Below, one piece after another: positions 43,200-55,009 of a stretch of 64,000 nt of DNA. Below the pieces are notes generated by a model that had not been told where the DNA came from, did no database searches, and saw nothing but the letters and a program-made list of their open reading frames with translations. How positions within the stretch are numbered: the first letter of the stretch is position 1; every line of letters starts with the position of its first letter. The stretch covers positions 1 to 64,000 of the forward strand of contig WEDG01003324.1 in assembly GCA_017591395.1 (NCBI GenBank), given 5' to 3'. The translations under genes and the position numbers were made by a program. Source of the DNA: Schistocephalus solidus. Taxonomy: Eukaryota; Platyhelminthes; Cestoda; Diphyllobothriidea; Diphyllobothriidae.

Positions 43200-46100
43200 C
43201 ACTGCAACATTTTCTGAGACCTATATGACGTCTTCTTAATAGTATATGGAACCTTATGATTTTATTTAAAACAGATAATCCAGGGCTTGCACGTGTAAGA
43301 ACATGTTGGATCCAAAGCTCTTGAACACATTTTTGAAACCGAAAGATACCATTTCTTTGAGTATAAAATTAAAAGACATTATGCGGGACCAAATAATACA
43401 AAAAAGAATATTTTTGTCTGTAAAATATATCTGCAGTTATAAGCATCAAAAGAAAATTTTAAAAAAATCATACTTAAAATTACTAATTTCCCACAGATTG
43501 TAGTTTGTGCAGGCGGTCGCAAAGAAACTCGTTATAAATGTTATCGGTTTATAATGCACTATTTTTCAATCGAAAATATATAAAAAAATTATTTTCTTTC
43601 AGTATGCTGCAGATACAGTTGAACGAGGATTTTGAAATGGGATGTGGCAGGTTGACGATTACATCTGCCTATGGCAAGCAAAAATAAAGAAGCGTTGTCA
43701 GCATTTACTGAGGGTTATTAATTTCAGGGTATCTCAATTACTTTTCGCTTCTTTGAAACTCAAGATAATCTCATAACTCATGTTTTCTCCTTTACCGTTC
43801 ATTTTTTTACTTTGTCTCAAGAAATTGCAACCCCATCCCTTTCAAACCGCGAGAGCTTTATCCCTCTTTTACCCTCCGCTCTCAGGATCTTATTTCCGCT
43901 CGATTCCCTGAAATATATCAGCATTTCCTTCAAAGTTCGGGCACTTTTTGCGTTTTTTCCGGCTCAGTGGCTCCGTAATGCAGCTTCTATGACACAAATG
44001 AAATTTTATTCTCCCGTCTTTTCTTCTGTAGTCGGACTGTCTGAATTTCTCTCTCACTACTTCCCATCCTACCTGCGGTCTTTTTCACTTCGTTTCGCCA
44101 CCGGGCCCAGGATATCACTATACATTAATTCATTCGATGGATCTCGTCGTAAGCGACGGTTAAACTGCCTTCATTTTCTGCCTGTTGGTTGTGAAATGTC
44201 TTTCAACTCTCATCTTGTAGCAACTTTCTCGTTCTCAGACAGGCGTATATGAACCGCCAACCCAAGGATTTCGCTTAGGCCTCAAACATGGCTTTTTTAT
44301 CTCTTGCATCAAGTCCTCCGACACTGGGCTACAGTCTCGTGCCCTGTTTACAACAATGTAGTTTACTAGCAAAGCCTTCGACTAGATTATATGTAGGTAA
44401 AAGGATTTAACTTCCAAAGTGTCCATTAGTGGCAGTCAAACCGCAACTTCTGTCACTATTCCATTAGGGGCGGCATTTCGCCATGCGAGCGCCATCGGGG
44501 TTCTAGATTCAAGTACCTAGGTATGAAAGCATTCCTTTTAGTATAACACCCCTTTCGTGTCCAGAAAAATTTTATTTCTGCAGTCACCCCTGGTAGCCTA
44601 AAAGATCGCATTGGGGGACTGTTCAAAGTGAGGCAAGTAAATGTGTGCTTATCCAGTAGGGCACATACTCTCGAGGGTGAAAGCCCAGCGCGATAGGATC
44701 GTAGGCCAAGACTTCGTGCAATTTTGCTCCTCGACACCCGGCATCCGTGCCTGCACTCTTGTTTGTGTGCCAGCATTCAGGCCCGTTTCAAGTATTCATG
44801 TTACTTTAGAGTTTTCTTTTCGGCTGTCAGCCATCTCCGTAACTGCCTCATTCACAACGTCAATTATTCTTGCCTGCTGCAAAGGGTTATAACTCCTTTT
44901 CAAATCAAATCCTGACGCGGCATGCCACTGTGATTTTGAAACGTACCTGTTGGTAGCGTGTAACTGCTCTCAGTCGGTTCCTTTTGAAATTAAGTTTCAA
45001 CCACGCGTACTCAATACCTGAATTCACAGGCACTCTCTTGCCCATCGGAATGCCCCCATTTGTCCCTGAAGATCCTTTCCTGAGCAGGCAACCATCCATT
45101 CCCACCGACGGTTCACTGACTACACAATAGCCTTCATTTGTTTTTCAATTACCATATTTCTGTGGGGAGTCCGTTTTTGCTAAAAACGAAATAAATAAGT
45201 AAATATTCACCGTCAATTGTTATAGGAAGCTTCTAATTGCACGTGAACCGTGAAGATCGATCAGGATTGCAGACATGCGGCAAGTGACTATTTTCCAAGT
45301 ACCTGCGATAGAATATTCACACAGAATTTTCTAGTCAGTCGGCATGTTCGTTGCCTCCATTTTACTCTGCGTGAGGAAATTTCCTGGTAAAACACGGTAC
45401 ACCGCAAATGGGCTGGTCTAATTATTCTCGACCGGGCTTGTTGAAACCATTTCCACCGTGTGTAGTAGGCGGAAGTTAGTATTGCTTATAACTGCAATTT
45501 TGAGACAGAGAACATCATTTGGGGGTTTGACGTCTAGTCGGGATACGCACTTACAGAGGCTTAGATTTTGCCCCTCAGAAAGCTGGCAGAGCCTGCAAAA
45601 CTGCCGTCAGCTTCGTACGATGTTTTTAATTAGTAAGACCTTGCAGGGATTGACCACTATAATTCGAATCGCAAAACATTCGAAAAACAGAAACAAAATG
45701 AAAGCTTTAAAAATGCAATGAAAGCGCTGTTCTTTGTTTCAATCCGGTCAAACTCGCCGGCCGAGGACAACTACCTTTGTCCTCTTGAGGATAACAATTA
45801 TCACATGGTGCAGTGTTCACTAAGTGGAAAGAAACCAGGTGGTCATTGAAACTATAATGAGTGCCACACGATCACACATGATTACACGATTTCCGACATC
45901 CACGGACTTGTTTCGCCAAACGCCGACCGCTTTGACTGTGTTTAGGCGTTTTTACAAACCATATGCACTGTTTTATTCTCTTAAATCTCACCATGCAATC
46001 ACATCTATACAATCTAGAGCTGCCTACGTAGTATTCAGGGTAATTCCGCAGCCCGTTTTCGCTAAGTTCCAGTCAGAGTGTGGATCCTCTGCAGATCTTC

Positions 46101-46412
46101 ATCCCAGTTTTCACACTGACCGGGTTTTATATACTTTTCTATTCTGACTCGTGACTTTTCAATATATTTGTCAAAACGAATTATTTTTTAACCTAGTAAC
46201 CGAGAAGAAGCGCTCGATGTTATAAAGAAAATCTTTTCGGCTGCGGGAGTTCAATTTTCCTTAACTATGTAATAAAAACATTTGAGATGAGTCATTTTTA
46301 ACGAAATCTATCTTCACAGGATGTTGTATTATTGCGTTTACGTTTCGGTGTGAAGGACCCAAAGCAAGAATTACCAGTACAAAATGTGTTAACATCATCA
46401 TGTTGGATTTCA

Positions 46413-46446
<34 letters not shown>

Positions 46447-48125
46447 TAATGTATAATCTACCCACTTCAGTATGAACCTGGGTTCTTTATATGTGCGGGA
46501 GCTTATACTTTATGTAAAATATTAGCCGATTTGGAGGTCTGATGAAGCTTTTGTCATAATTTGCGTTGAACATTTAAAATTCTTTAATATTGGATGTTTT
46601 GAGAATTTCAGCCTTTTAGATATTACTCTACATCCGGTGCAAGTTATACACATTGTTTGTTGCGCAGCTCAGGAAGCATTTAATTGCTAAACCACTGAAA
46701 CAGGCGATGAAAGAAAGTCGGAGCGCATAGACATTAAAACAACGTAGTTCACTGTCATTGGAACACATTAATTCTAGTACAAGCGGAAGTGAAATTTTAA
46801 ATTTGCTCCTTTTGCTTAAAGGGCTTTCAGTGGCAGCTTTTTCTGAATCTCAAGAACCACCACCTAACTTTACGCTGATTTCCGACGTTAAATAACTTAT
46901 TTTCGCAAACGCAGACATTTCCAGTTGTCACCTGGAATGCTTTTCCCTTAAATTACTCGTTATAGTCAGCCCTGTACACCGCCTGGAGCTGTCCACGCAC
47001 ATATTCAGCTTACGCCCCAGTGTCGTAGCTCATGTTCTTTTGCTAATCCTCATGCCGTCATTTTGTGGCGAATTTCCCTTCTCTAAACTCGAACGCCGTC
47101 TCTCCGGTCATTGCCACCCACGTCAAGTCAACTAATACTGGTCTGCAATCTCTCTTGGAATGGCGATTTCAGTGGATTCCGTTCGGTTTTGCCCGGATCA
47201 TGAAATCTGGGAGAACTTGGGCGTTGCAGGGCGAAAGAAGGTAAAAATACAAGTACCTTGCGCTTTAAATATTCCACACCGCAGCCGGCGTACGCAAGCC
47301 CTTCACAGAGCCTATAGCCTGTTTGCGACGAAAAAGCGAGTTCTGTAGTGGCCGGTGCGAGGGTGTGGCTACCTGACTTCAGCAGCTAACGCAGACATGA
47401 GCTCTACGGCGTCCCTAGTTTTTGATGACGTTCTTGCTGGCACATATATTTTGTGCAAGTTATTAGGTGGTACCACCGGGAACCTATTTGTGTGCCAGTA
47501 CTTGCTCGTGTGCCGACCCTCTGACGCCATTCTCGCACGCATTTTACGTCAGAGATGTTACAGTGGTTTTGGATAACCCCTGGGATTGATTAAAATTACG
47601 ATACTCTTGCATTCGTTGGTGGATAGGCGCTCACTAATCGATTACGGGACTCAATGACCTCGTTCTGTCTTTGGACTCATTCCCGAGTCCCAGCAACAGA
47701 TGCACAGCAGCTAATAGTATAGGCAATAGAAATGACTGGATTAAGAATGATTGCGTAGGTGGTGTTCTTATCTTAATTATCATGCATTTTCTCTTGGTCA
47801 TGACATGATGTAGGCATTTATATAAGCTTCGTTGCGGCTGCCTGCAAACAAGCGCACTATAAAAATGACTAATTCAGTAATATAATTTTTCCCAGTTATT
47901 TTTAGAGATAAATTCCTTCTTGTATTGATTTGGTAGCAAATTATGTCTTCCTTTTGGGTATTAAAAAATGTTGAACTTCCTGAATAGTTTTGATTTGTCG
48001 CTGCATTTACGTTTCGGATTTGCAATCCCCAAGCTCTATGTATGTTTCCCATTTAAAATCATAAACTCCCCTTGGTAGAGGATTTTGGCAGATTTAAGTA
48101 ACTTATTTGACTCACTTTTGAAAAA
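43200..48125. other. Long AT-rich stretch without supported genes
   Basis: It contains a TA dinucleotide run at 46414-46442. The frames at 43812-44252 and 45824-46147 show no known domain, start context or splice support. A short frame ending in a plausible donor at 47160-47230 is listed among the rejected items. Confidence 0.45.
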
Positions 48126-48129
48126 AAAT

Positions 48130-48230
48130 CAGTGGCCTCGGTGGGATTCGAACCCACGCCAGCAAGGGGAAGGCTTTAGTCCAGCCAACGCTCTAGCCAA
48201 CTGGGCTTCGAGGCCCCACCGGGAGCAGTG
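48130..48230 (-). repeat. SINE-B copy, inverted, tRNA-like head complete
   Basis: On the minus strand the ends GGCCTCG and CGAGGCC pair as an acceptor stem. Between them are the A-box region AGCCCAGTTGGCTAGAGCG and the B box GGGTTCGAATCCC. The inserted TTCCCCTTGCTGGC resembles a long variable arm. It looks like a class-II tRNA ancestor, but the family tail and multiple copies mark it as a SINE. Confidence 0.8.
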
Positions 48231-48419
48231 AGTTTAATCACACTTGGGTCAAGTTACCCGGCCAGCCTACTGCATCGTATGGAATCCACCATTTCTAGTA
48301 CAGTAAGCTGACTGCCCAATCAGGATTTCCTAAGCAATCAATCTAGAATCCACCAGATGACTACCAGGCACAATTAAGTAGTTGGGGCTTTTTGCATATT
48401 GATTACGCTTACGGCTGTC

Positions 48420-48960
48420 GGTGTGGGCATCATTGCCCAGCTGGCTGGGGCGCTGGCAATGCTCAAGCCTTTCCCCTGCTGGCGTGGGTTTGAATCCCAC
48501 CGAGGCAGTATGCTGGGCAGGTAACTTGACCCAAATGTGATTAAACTCACGGCTCCCGGTGGAGCCACGTTGCTCAGTTGACTAGAGTGTTGGCTGTACA
48601 ATATCCTTCCCCTTGCTGGCCTGGGTTCGAATCCCACCGAGGCCGCCGAGGTTTTCACAAGTGAGTCAAATGAGTTACTCAAATCCGCCAAAACCTCTAT
48701 GAATGAATTTTGCATGATAGTGATCTGGTGGATTCTAGATTGATTACTTAGGAAATCCTGCTTGGGCAGTCAGCTTGTGGTATCAGTATTGGTGGATTCC
48801 ATACGTTGCAGTAGACTGGGTGGGTAACGTGGCCCATTTGTGAGTACACTCATAGTTCATGGTGGGAGCCTCGTAGCTCAGTTGGCCAGGGCGTTGGCTG
48901 TGCTACAGTCTTCACAAGTTGGTCAAATGAATAAACTGTCTTATAAAAAGTTACCATGCA
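48420..48960 (+). repeat. SINE-B array, three forward copies
   Basis: Heads at about 48430, 48560 and 48870 (each with GCTCAGTTGGC or CCAGCTGGCTGG, then GGGTT.GAATCCCACCGAGG in the first two) are separated by the tail GTGAGTCAAATGAGTTACTC, CTAGATTGATTACTTAGGAA and CTGGGTGGGTAACGTGGCCC. The frame at 48374-48715 on the minus strand is made entirely of this repeat. Confidence 0.8.
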
Positions 48961-49064
48961 GGGCTCATAACATTTAACAGTCGATTTTTACTATGTTGCA
49001 TACTTCGTAAGAAGAGTAAATAAACGCATAGATACGTTGCCATTTGGATGGGCATTGACACACT

Positions 49065-49300
49065 TGAGAAAAACTCGGCGGCCTTGGTGGGATTCGAACG
49101 CACGCCAGCAAGCGGAAAGCCAAAGCTCTAATAAACTGAAATACGATGCCTCACAGACAGCCGCGAATCGATTCACACTTAGGGTAATTTACACGCCCAG
49201 TTTACTGTAGCATATGAAAACTGCCAATTCTGATGCAGTAAACTGACTGCCCAAGCAGGATTTCCTAAGAAATCCGTCTACAATCCACCAGCGGACTACA
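49065..49300 (-). repeat. SINE-B copy, inverted, diverged
   Basis: GGCGGCCTTGGTGGGATTCG (B box on minus), then the tail AGGATTTCCTAAGAAATCCG and ACAATCCACCAGCGG. Confidence 0.7.
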
Positions 49301-50639
49301 AACCGCAATTAATTAAAAGGTAGGCCAAATGAATGAATGAGTTATATGAAATGTGACAACCATTAACATTTCAAAATCTTTAACCATAAAATTCAAAGAT
49401 GTAATTTGCTAAAAAATCTCTGAAAACTGAAAAATTGTGATCTTTTCTGTGTAGTGTAGTGGAATTTTTAAGGTCATCGCAAACCAATGGGAAAAGTTAA
49501 TGCTATATTATTATTTAATTTTTCGAATATGGTTTTTGCAGAAAGCCGAAAAGAAGCTCATTCAAAGTTCGATCTCCTGAAGTGACTCAAATTCATTGGA
49601 ATTATGCTGCATTATAATCGATATAACATCCAGCTTAATTTTTCCTTCCCAAACGATAGCGCATTTCAGAATTTCCGTTTAACCTCTAGGAGGTCGGTAC
49701 TTTTCTGTGCCTCTAGATGGAGCCTTACGGCTGTGAGTCGGTTACACTTTGAAATTTGTTTGCAATCCTATTAGCCTAATCTGTGGATTCTAAAGTGCCA
49801 TGGTAATCCTCTTCAGACCCAGAAACCATTCCGTGATGATCCTTTGTCAGATAAATTTCACCAGCTCCTCATTAACGACAGGCTCGAGTGTAGTAAATGA
49901 AAGGCTAATTTTTCAGCTATGCGGTTTCCATGCTCAAACCGACTCATGCGACTATTTTGCAACTACTGTTGTCTACACAGACAGAATATGGGGTGGTTCA
50001 TATGTCTGATTGCTGCTTTATCTCGAGCAGTACGATAAAAACAACCAAAATCGGTGTCATTTCTTTACGTGATATTTCACACATGCATTTGAAGCGGGAA
50101 ACCCTGGGGCAGATTACCTGCTCGGACTTTTGCTGACATTTATCTTGGGCGAAATCAAGCAAATACAAACGAAAAAAAACATAGCAGGTTCGCACAAAAA
50201 ACTTTTACAACACTTTAGTTGAGATACCAAACTGGACTATGCGCTAGATCTCATAAAGCACAAAGTCGGGGAGGATATTTTAGCTGCCACTGTGCCTATA
50301 CTGTTTCACTTACTTTATAAATTGCAGGAAAACGTTTCGTATACATTATAAAATTAAGTCTACTCATGTGCTTTGATTTTCGCATTTCTGAAAATTTCGT
50401 TTTGCTTAATAAAACTGCCTTTTTCTAATCAACAAACTATTAGTTACGGTACGCGGTTTCGTTTATTATTTATTTAAAATTCGCTTATCATCAGTTTGTT
50501 GTTTTGGTAGATGCATGTGGACTGCTTAGGGATTTTCCGTTAATTTAAGCATAATGTATTTGCACATCTCTCAACTTATTATATTTATCAAAGGTAATAA
50601 CTGGTATTTATTTTACACAATTGTAAAAAAGACGGCACC

Positions 50640-50900
50640 GGCAGGGCTTGTGTACAGCCAACGCTCTAACCCTCTGATCTACGAGGCTCTGACCGGAAGC
50701 CACGATTTTAATCACATTTGGGGAGAGTATTCGGATCACTCTCACGGTTCCCGGTAGGGCTTTTGTAGCTCAGATGGTCAGACCGTTGACTGTTCTCAAG
50801 TCCCTGTTTTACTGTTGTGCGCTTGAATAACACCAAAGCCGCTGGGTTTTTCACAACGGAGTGAAATTCCTTACTCAAATATGCCCAAAAACACCTACTT
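50640..50900. repeat. Two opposed SINE-B fragments
   Basis: A minus piece at 50645-50740 (ACAGCCAACGCTCTAACCC, GATCTACGAGGC) is followed by a plus piece at 50755-50900 (TTTTGTAGCTCAGATGGTC, AACACCAAAGCCGC, CAAATATGCCCAAAAACACC). Confidence 0.7.
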
Positions 50901-50979
50901 ACAACTCGTATATTGCGTGTAATTTGCGCTCTAGAGAACGAGAACCTTAGTCTCAGTGAGTGACAAAAGTAATAACCCA

Positions 50980-53280
50980 ATCTAATTTACTGACAGCAGC
51001 CACCATCCCCAGGGCAATGCCCCAATCTCATCTCAAATCTCATCCTGCCAACAGACGAAGGCAGATAAACTAACACACTGACATTTAAGGCTAGCTGATC
51101 TAGGGACAAAGTGCCGCATATTGTCGACTCAATGCCGTCCCCACGCACGATATTTGCCTGGCGGTTGGAGAGAGTCATCGCTTTTTGCTTAAAAATATTC
51201 CAGTTTGTGGTTAGCTGTGTCTGCAGTTCACATTACTTTGCAAAGTGACTCGAGCGCACGTTGGTGCTTTGCCTGTGAATCTGTTCCTACGGGAGATCTA
51301 GGTGGGCAGCCTCTGCTCTACTCCCAACGACCACACCCTTTCTGTTTCCATGACAATTCATCACATAACCAAGAAAATACAAATTAACTTCGTTTTTTGC
51401 GCAATGTCAAACTGCTCATCGGGTTTAAATTAGCACCTACTTCCTAACTGGAACGGGCTTTTGTCTTGCTGGATGTCATGCTAAGAGACTTAGAAATAAG
51501 GGCAGTTTCGGTGTTCGTGATATCCCAATTATTTCAGCTAACGATCACTGTCATATTCAAAAGGGCTTTCGGCTTCAATGTGAAACTTCTGATTGTAGGG
51601 GTTACAGGTGGAACCATGTTGGCAGTACAGGTCTAGCACCCCCTCAAACCAAAGCGAACTTTTGCAAACTGATCGATGTAATTTCATAGACTTCACTTTA
51701 GCGACATATAAAACTGCTTCAGTCTTGTTTTGCAATGTTTATGATGATAAAAGTAGTCTTCCTTGTTCGATGAATGACTAAATGAATACGGTTTTCTTAC
51801 GTAAGATCGTTCAGTGCATAATTGTATCATGATCCCATTGGAGTTGAGTGTGGGGTGCAGGTATGCCAGACTTCACTTCCATCGTCCCAGTAAGCTCTAA
51901 GAGGATCGAATCCCCAAAATGCCATATTTCACGCAAAGATGCTTTGCAAAACACATTCTTCCTCACCAAATTTTTGATGAGCCGCAATTTTCTAAAAAAC
52001 TTCACCAGTCACTGAAATGAACGGTATCAGGTTCAAATCTCAGCTTATGTTGTGTATTTTTCATAGAGTTGGAACTTCGCGTAAGTCTGAAATACCCAGC
52101 AACTGATCTGTGGACTTGATGAGAGAACATTTTGCCTAAAAATCCCCTATAACGACTATATTTGGCTTCTAAACTAAGAATGTATTCATATTTTCCATTC
52201 CCATTTGGGTAGTTACCAGTGTGTTTTAGAAAAACAGTTCGTCGGCCACTTTGTATTTTCATAATGTGTGCGATAAATCATGCCAAGTTTACTGTGGGTA
52301 ATATATCCTATTAAATCTGGGCGAGTTATCTGTAATATATGCAGCAAAATAATCAGAAATTAAAAATGACAGTTTCGACCTGATAAGATTAGTTCACCTA
52401 AAAACTTTTGTATCTGATAAAGCAGTGGACGTTTCAGCCGAATGTAGACATAAAGAAAACATTAATTAGGTTTTTTTAAACTATCTTTAAAAAACAAAAT
52501 AGATTCGCTCAAAAGAGGTATAGCTGTTATGGAATATTCACCTTGGTCAAACATGTTCAAGGGTCTATTAAGGTCTGATAAACCGTTAGCGAACGTGAGT
52601 TCCATATTACAGTTTTGAATAGACCATTTATTGATGGAAGATATACCAACGCATAAGTGGCAAATAGTAGATTACATTTAGTGAAAGTAGGCTTTTTTCG
52701 TTTGCAGTAAAACATTTTTTGCAAATTATATACATGTATATACATATGTATTTTCCTAAAACATTTAAGATATGCCAAAAATTGAGTCATAATTCCGACT
52801 CAGCTGCATGTCCTTTTTTGTCGTGGGCGTTAACTTGCTATCCTCGGCGAACAAGACGTCCTGTTTACGGATCCCAAAACTCCTGAATGTGGTGTATCGA
52901 TAGGCAGCATCTGTGCACAAAAAACGCTCCTGACATCCGGAAGTTAAGCATTATTCTCCAGAGTCTATCGCAAGTTATTCCTTGGAAGGATCTACCACTT
53001 CAAACTCTACGGAGGTGGAGCTCAGGCTAGCCCTCGTTTGCCGTTACCTTTTTGTAATTGACACGAAGATTACAAACATGGTTCCATAGGGATTTTTACA
53101 TCCACACTGGTGGGAGTCCACGTTCAAGTGCCAGTCCGCGAATTGAGTACCGTAGGCCCCTACAACGGGAGAAGTGGCAGATACCCGGAATAAACATGGG
53201 GCCAGATTGGGACACGATAGGCATTAAGATGAATGCGCACTTATAGCAAATGCCACATGCGGAGGTTGTTTTGACAGGCC
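50980..53280. other. Gene-free stretch
   Basis: No domain, repeat copy or exon chain was recognised; short open frames only. Confidence 0.4.
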
Positions 53281-53309
53281 TAAATGCAGGCTCACATCGC
53301 GCCTGACCT

Positions 53310-53420
53310 TGCTTTCTGTCTTCTTGACTTGGTCTTGATACCAAGCTCAAATGGGTAGGGAGGCGAGAGTGCGGTAGATTCAAATACCTTATGCTGGCTT
53401 ACATTACGGTCACCTGCGCG
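53310..53420 (+). repeat. Family-E tail fragment
   Basis: CTGTCTTCTTGACTTGGTCT, GAGAGTGCGGTAGATTCAA and GGTCACCTGCGCGG match the family-E tail. It lies just downstream of the RTE remnant (minus). Confidence 0.55.
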
Positions 53421-53539
53421 GGTGCAGATAAGGCCTCTGACATGGCGATGATACGACGAACCGCGGGTACCAGACCGCGCCTTGGTCATGAGTACGCCTT
53501 TCTGGTCACGCCTCAAAACGAGGATGCAGTTCAGTGGTT

Positions 53540-54150
53540 ACAGTACCGCAAACGGTGGTGCAGTCAGGTTGACTTCACTCCGATTCTGAAGCAGATCGAA
53601 GGAAACTACGTTGCAGGCGGGCGGTCTATCATATGGAGATTTCAGTAATCCTTCCAGTGTAGCGTGGGCTCTTCCGGAGTGATCATCGAACTGACCAACA
53701 ACAATCCTTTTGTCTGCCTTCGGCAGAGTCGGTAGGTGGTCACGCAGTTCTTTGTAGAACTTAGCATTCACGCCCTCGGAACTGCCCAATGGGAAGAGGG
53801 CGAAGGCGCTAACGATTTTGGAAAATTAGTTGCCATGGCTAGAAAGTGGCATGGGACCCTTACTGCCCAATAACAGGTAAACTGTCGTCACTCGAAGTCG
53901 TTCCTGATAGAAAAGACGACCTCGAAGGCCCTTTGATATGCCCTTTAACTTTCGTTCCAGAATACTGTCCAACATAAACCCACCTCGTGCAGCAATCCCA
54001 GTTCAAATAATTTAGTTTCACTGAGAGTCGTAATGTCCGCTCCATTGGGTGCTAGTCTTAGACGACCAAATCCATCCTCCTTGTCCATCGATGTTCTCTT
54101 GGCTTGTGCAAAAGCCAAGGAAAGTGCCAGGCTCAAAAGTAGGTAGAATA
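53540..54150 (-). mobile_element. RTE-type non-LTR retrotransposon, endonuclease remnant
   Basis: On the minus strand the reading LAPNGADITTLSETKLFELG then LLHEVGLCWTVFWNES, and after frame changes NAKFYKELRDHLPTLPKADK followed by RIVVGQFDDHSGRAHA, fits the apurinic-type endonuclease of RTE-like elements (usual landmarks: DI.ALSETR, GYTFFW, A..KFYEDL..LL...P..DKLI..GDFNAR.G). The normally conserved GDFN box is GQFD here, and several stops and shifts intervene. The RT domain is absent, so the copy is truncated as well as decayed. Confidence 0.8.
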
Positions 54151-54229
54151 TGTTTATAGATAATTTTATCAGTCCGATTTTACAACTGTGAGCATCTACG
54201 TTACCCGTATTTCGGTGGTTTCGTATATT

Positions 54230-55000
54230 GATAGTTATCCTAAGTTTTTGATAAAAATAATATGGAATCTACCTTTACAAGCAATCGATTGAACACACTG
54301 ACAAAAGTGAAGTTTTTATCAATATTTCAAGGAAAATCTGAAACGCGTCGTTATTCAACACCAGAAACAGCTTTAAATGATTTTCACGGAAGAAAAATTC
54401 TCTTAATATACTCAAAATGGTATGTCTGTGATTGCAACCGAAAATCTCATTTAAATTTATTAGTCACTGACCGGTCGACTAGTATGTGTCTTTATGAAAG
54501 TGTATATACCTATCGGTGACATCAAACAAAAGTCTGTTTGTTTTAGTCAAACAATGCAGAAACGGAAAAAGAGCCGTTAATTCCTGCGAAACCGTGTTTG
54601 AATCTATTCGCGAAGGGTCGGCCGTTTGCTAACAGCCACTTTATACCTTGAAGGATAGTTAAGTGCAGCCGTCACTCAAGCTCTCTTTTTAAACATCATT
54701 CGGCTTGGGCTGGTTTATTTAGTTGCTGTTGTGCATGGACAGGCTTCTTGTACGTTAAAAATAAATTTTATACAGATAGAATGATCGCTGATTCATTAGA
54801 AATGTTCTGCTTCTCAAATAATTTTACATTTCTAAACAACATTCTATTACTTATATTACTTCTTTTAAGTTTTCAATTCGCATTAGGTCACTCGTTTATA
54901 ATTCGAGGTTTGGATCGATGTATTTTTGCCGATTTTCGAGTGCCTTGTAATTTTTCCAAAATTTTGCACATTATATGAGGTCGCAAATTCGCTTCATGCA
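54230..55000 (+). repeat. Family-F AT-rich repeat, second copy
   Basis: It matches 19800-20200 in order: CATTTAAATTTATTAGTCAC with GACCGGTC, TATCGGTGACATCAAAC, CAGAAACGGAAAAAGAGCCG, GGCTGGTTTATTTAG and GCATGGACAGGCTTCTTG. The open frames here are not considered genes. Confidence 0.55.
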
Positions 55001-55009
55001 GTCAGGGGA

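Noticed and set aside
43812..44252. 146-codon + frame
   Set aside because: No domain recognised, no splice support, composition similar to the surrounding DNA.
47130..47235. Exon-like frame MAISVDSVRFCPDHEIWENL ending at a GTAAAA donor
   Set aside because: An in-frame stop lies shortly upstream with no convincing acceptor between, and no partner exon was found.
48130..48230. Functional tRNA gene
   Set aside because: The acceptor stem pairs, but the SINE-B tail, multiple copies and unclear anticodon loop favour a SINE.
48374..48715. 113-codon minus frame (FEPRPARGRILYS style)
   Set aside because: It is a typical peptide artefact of tRNA-derived SINE heads; it consists of SINE-B units.
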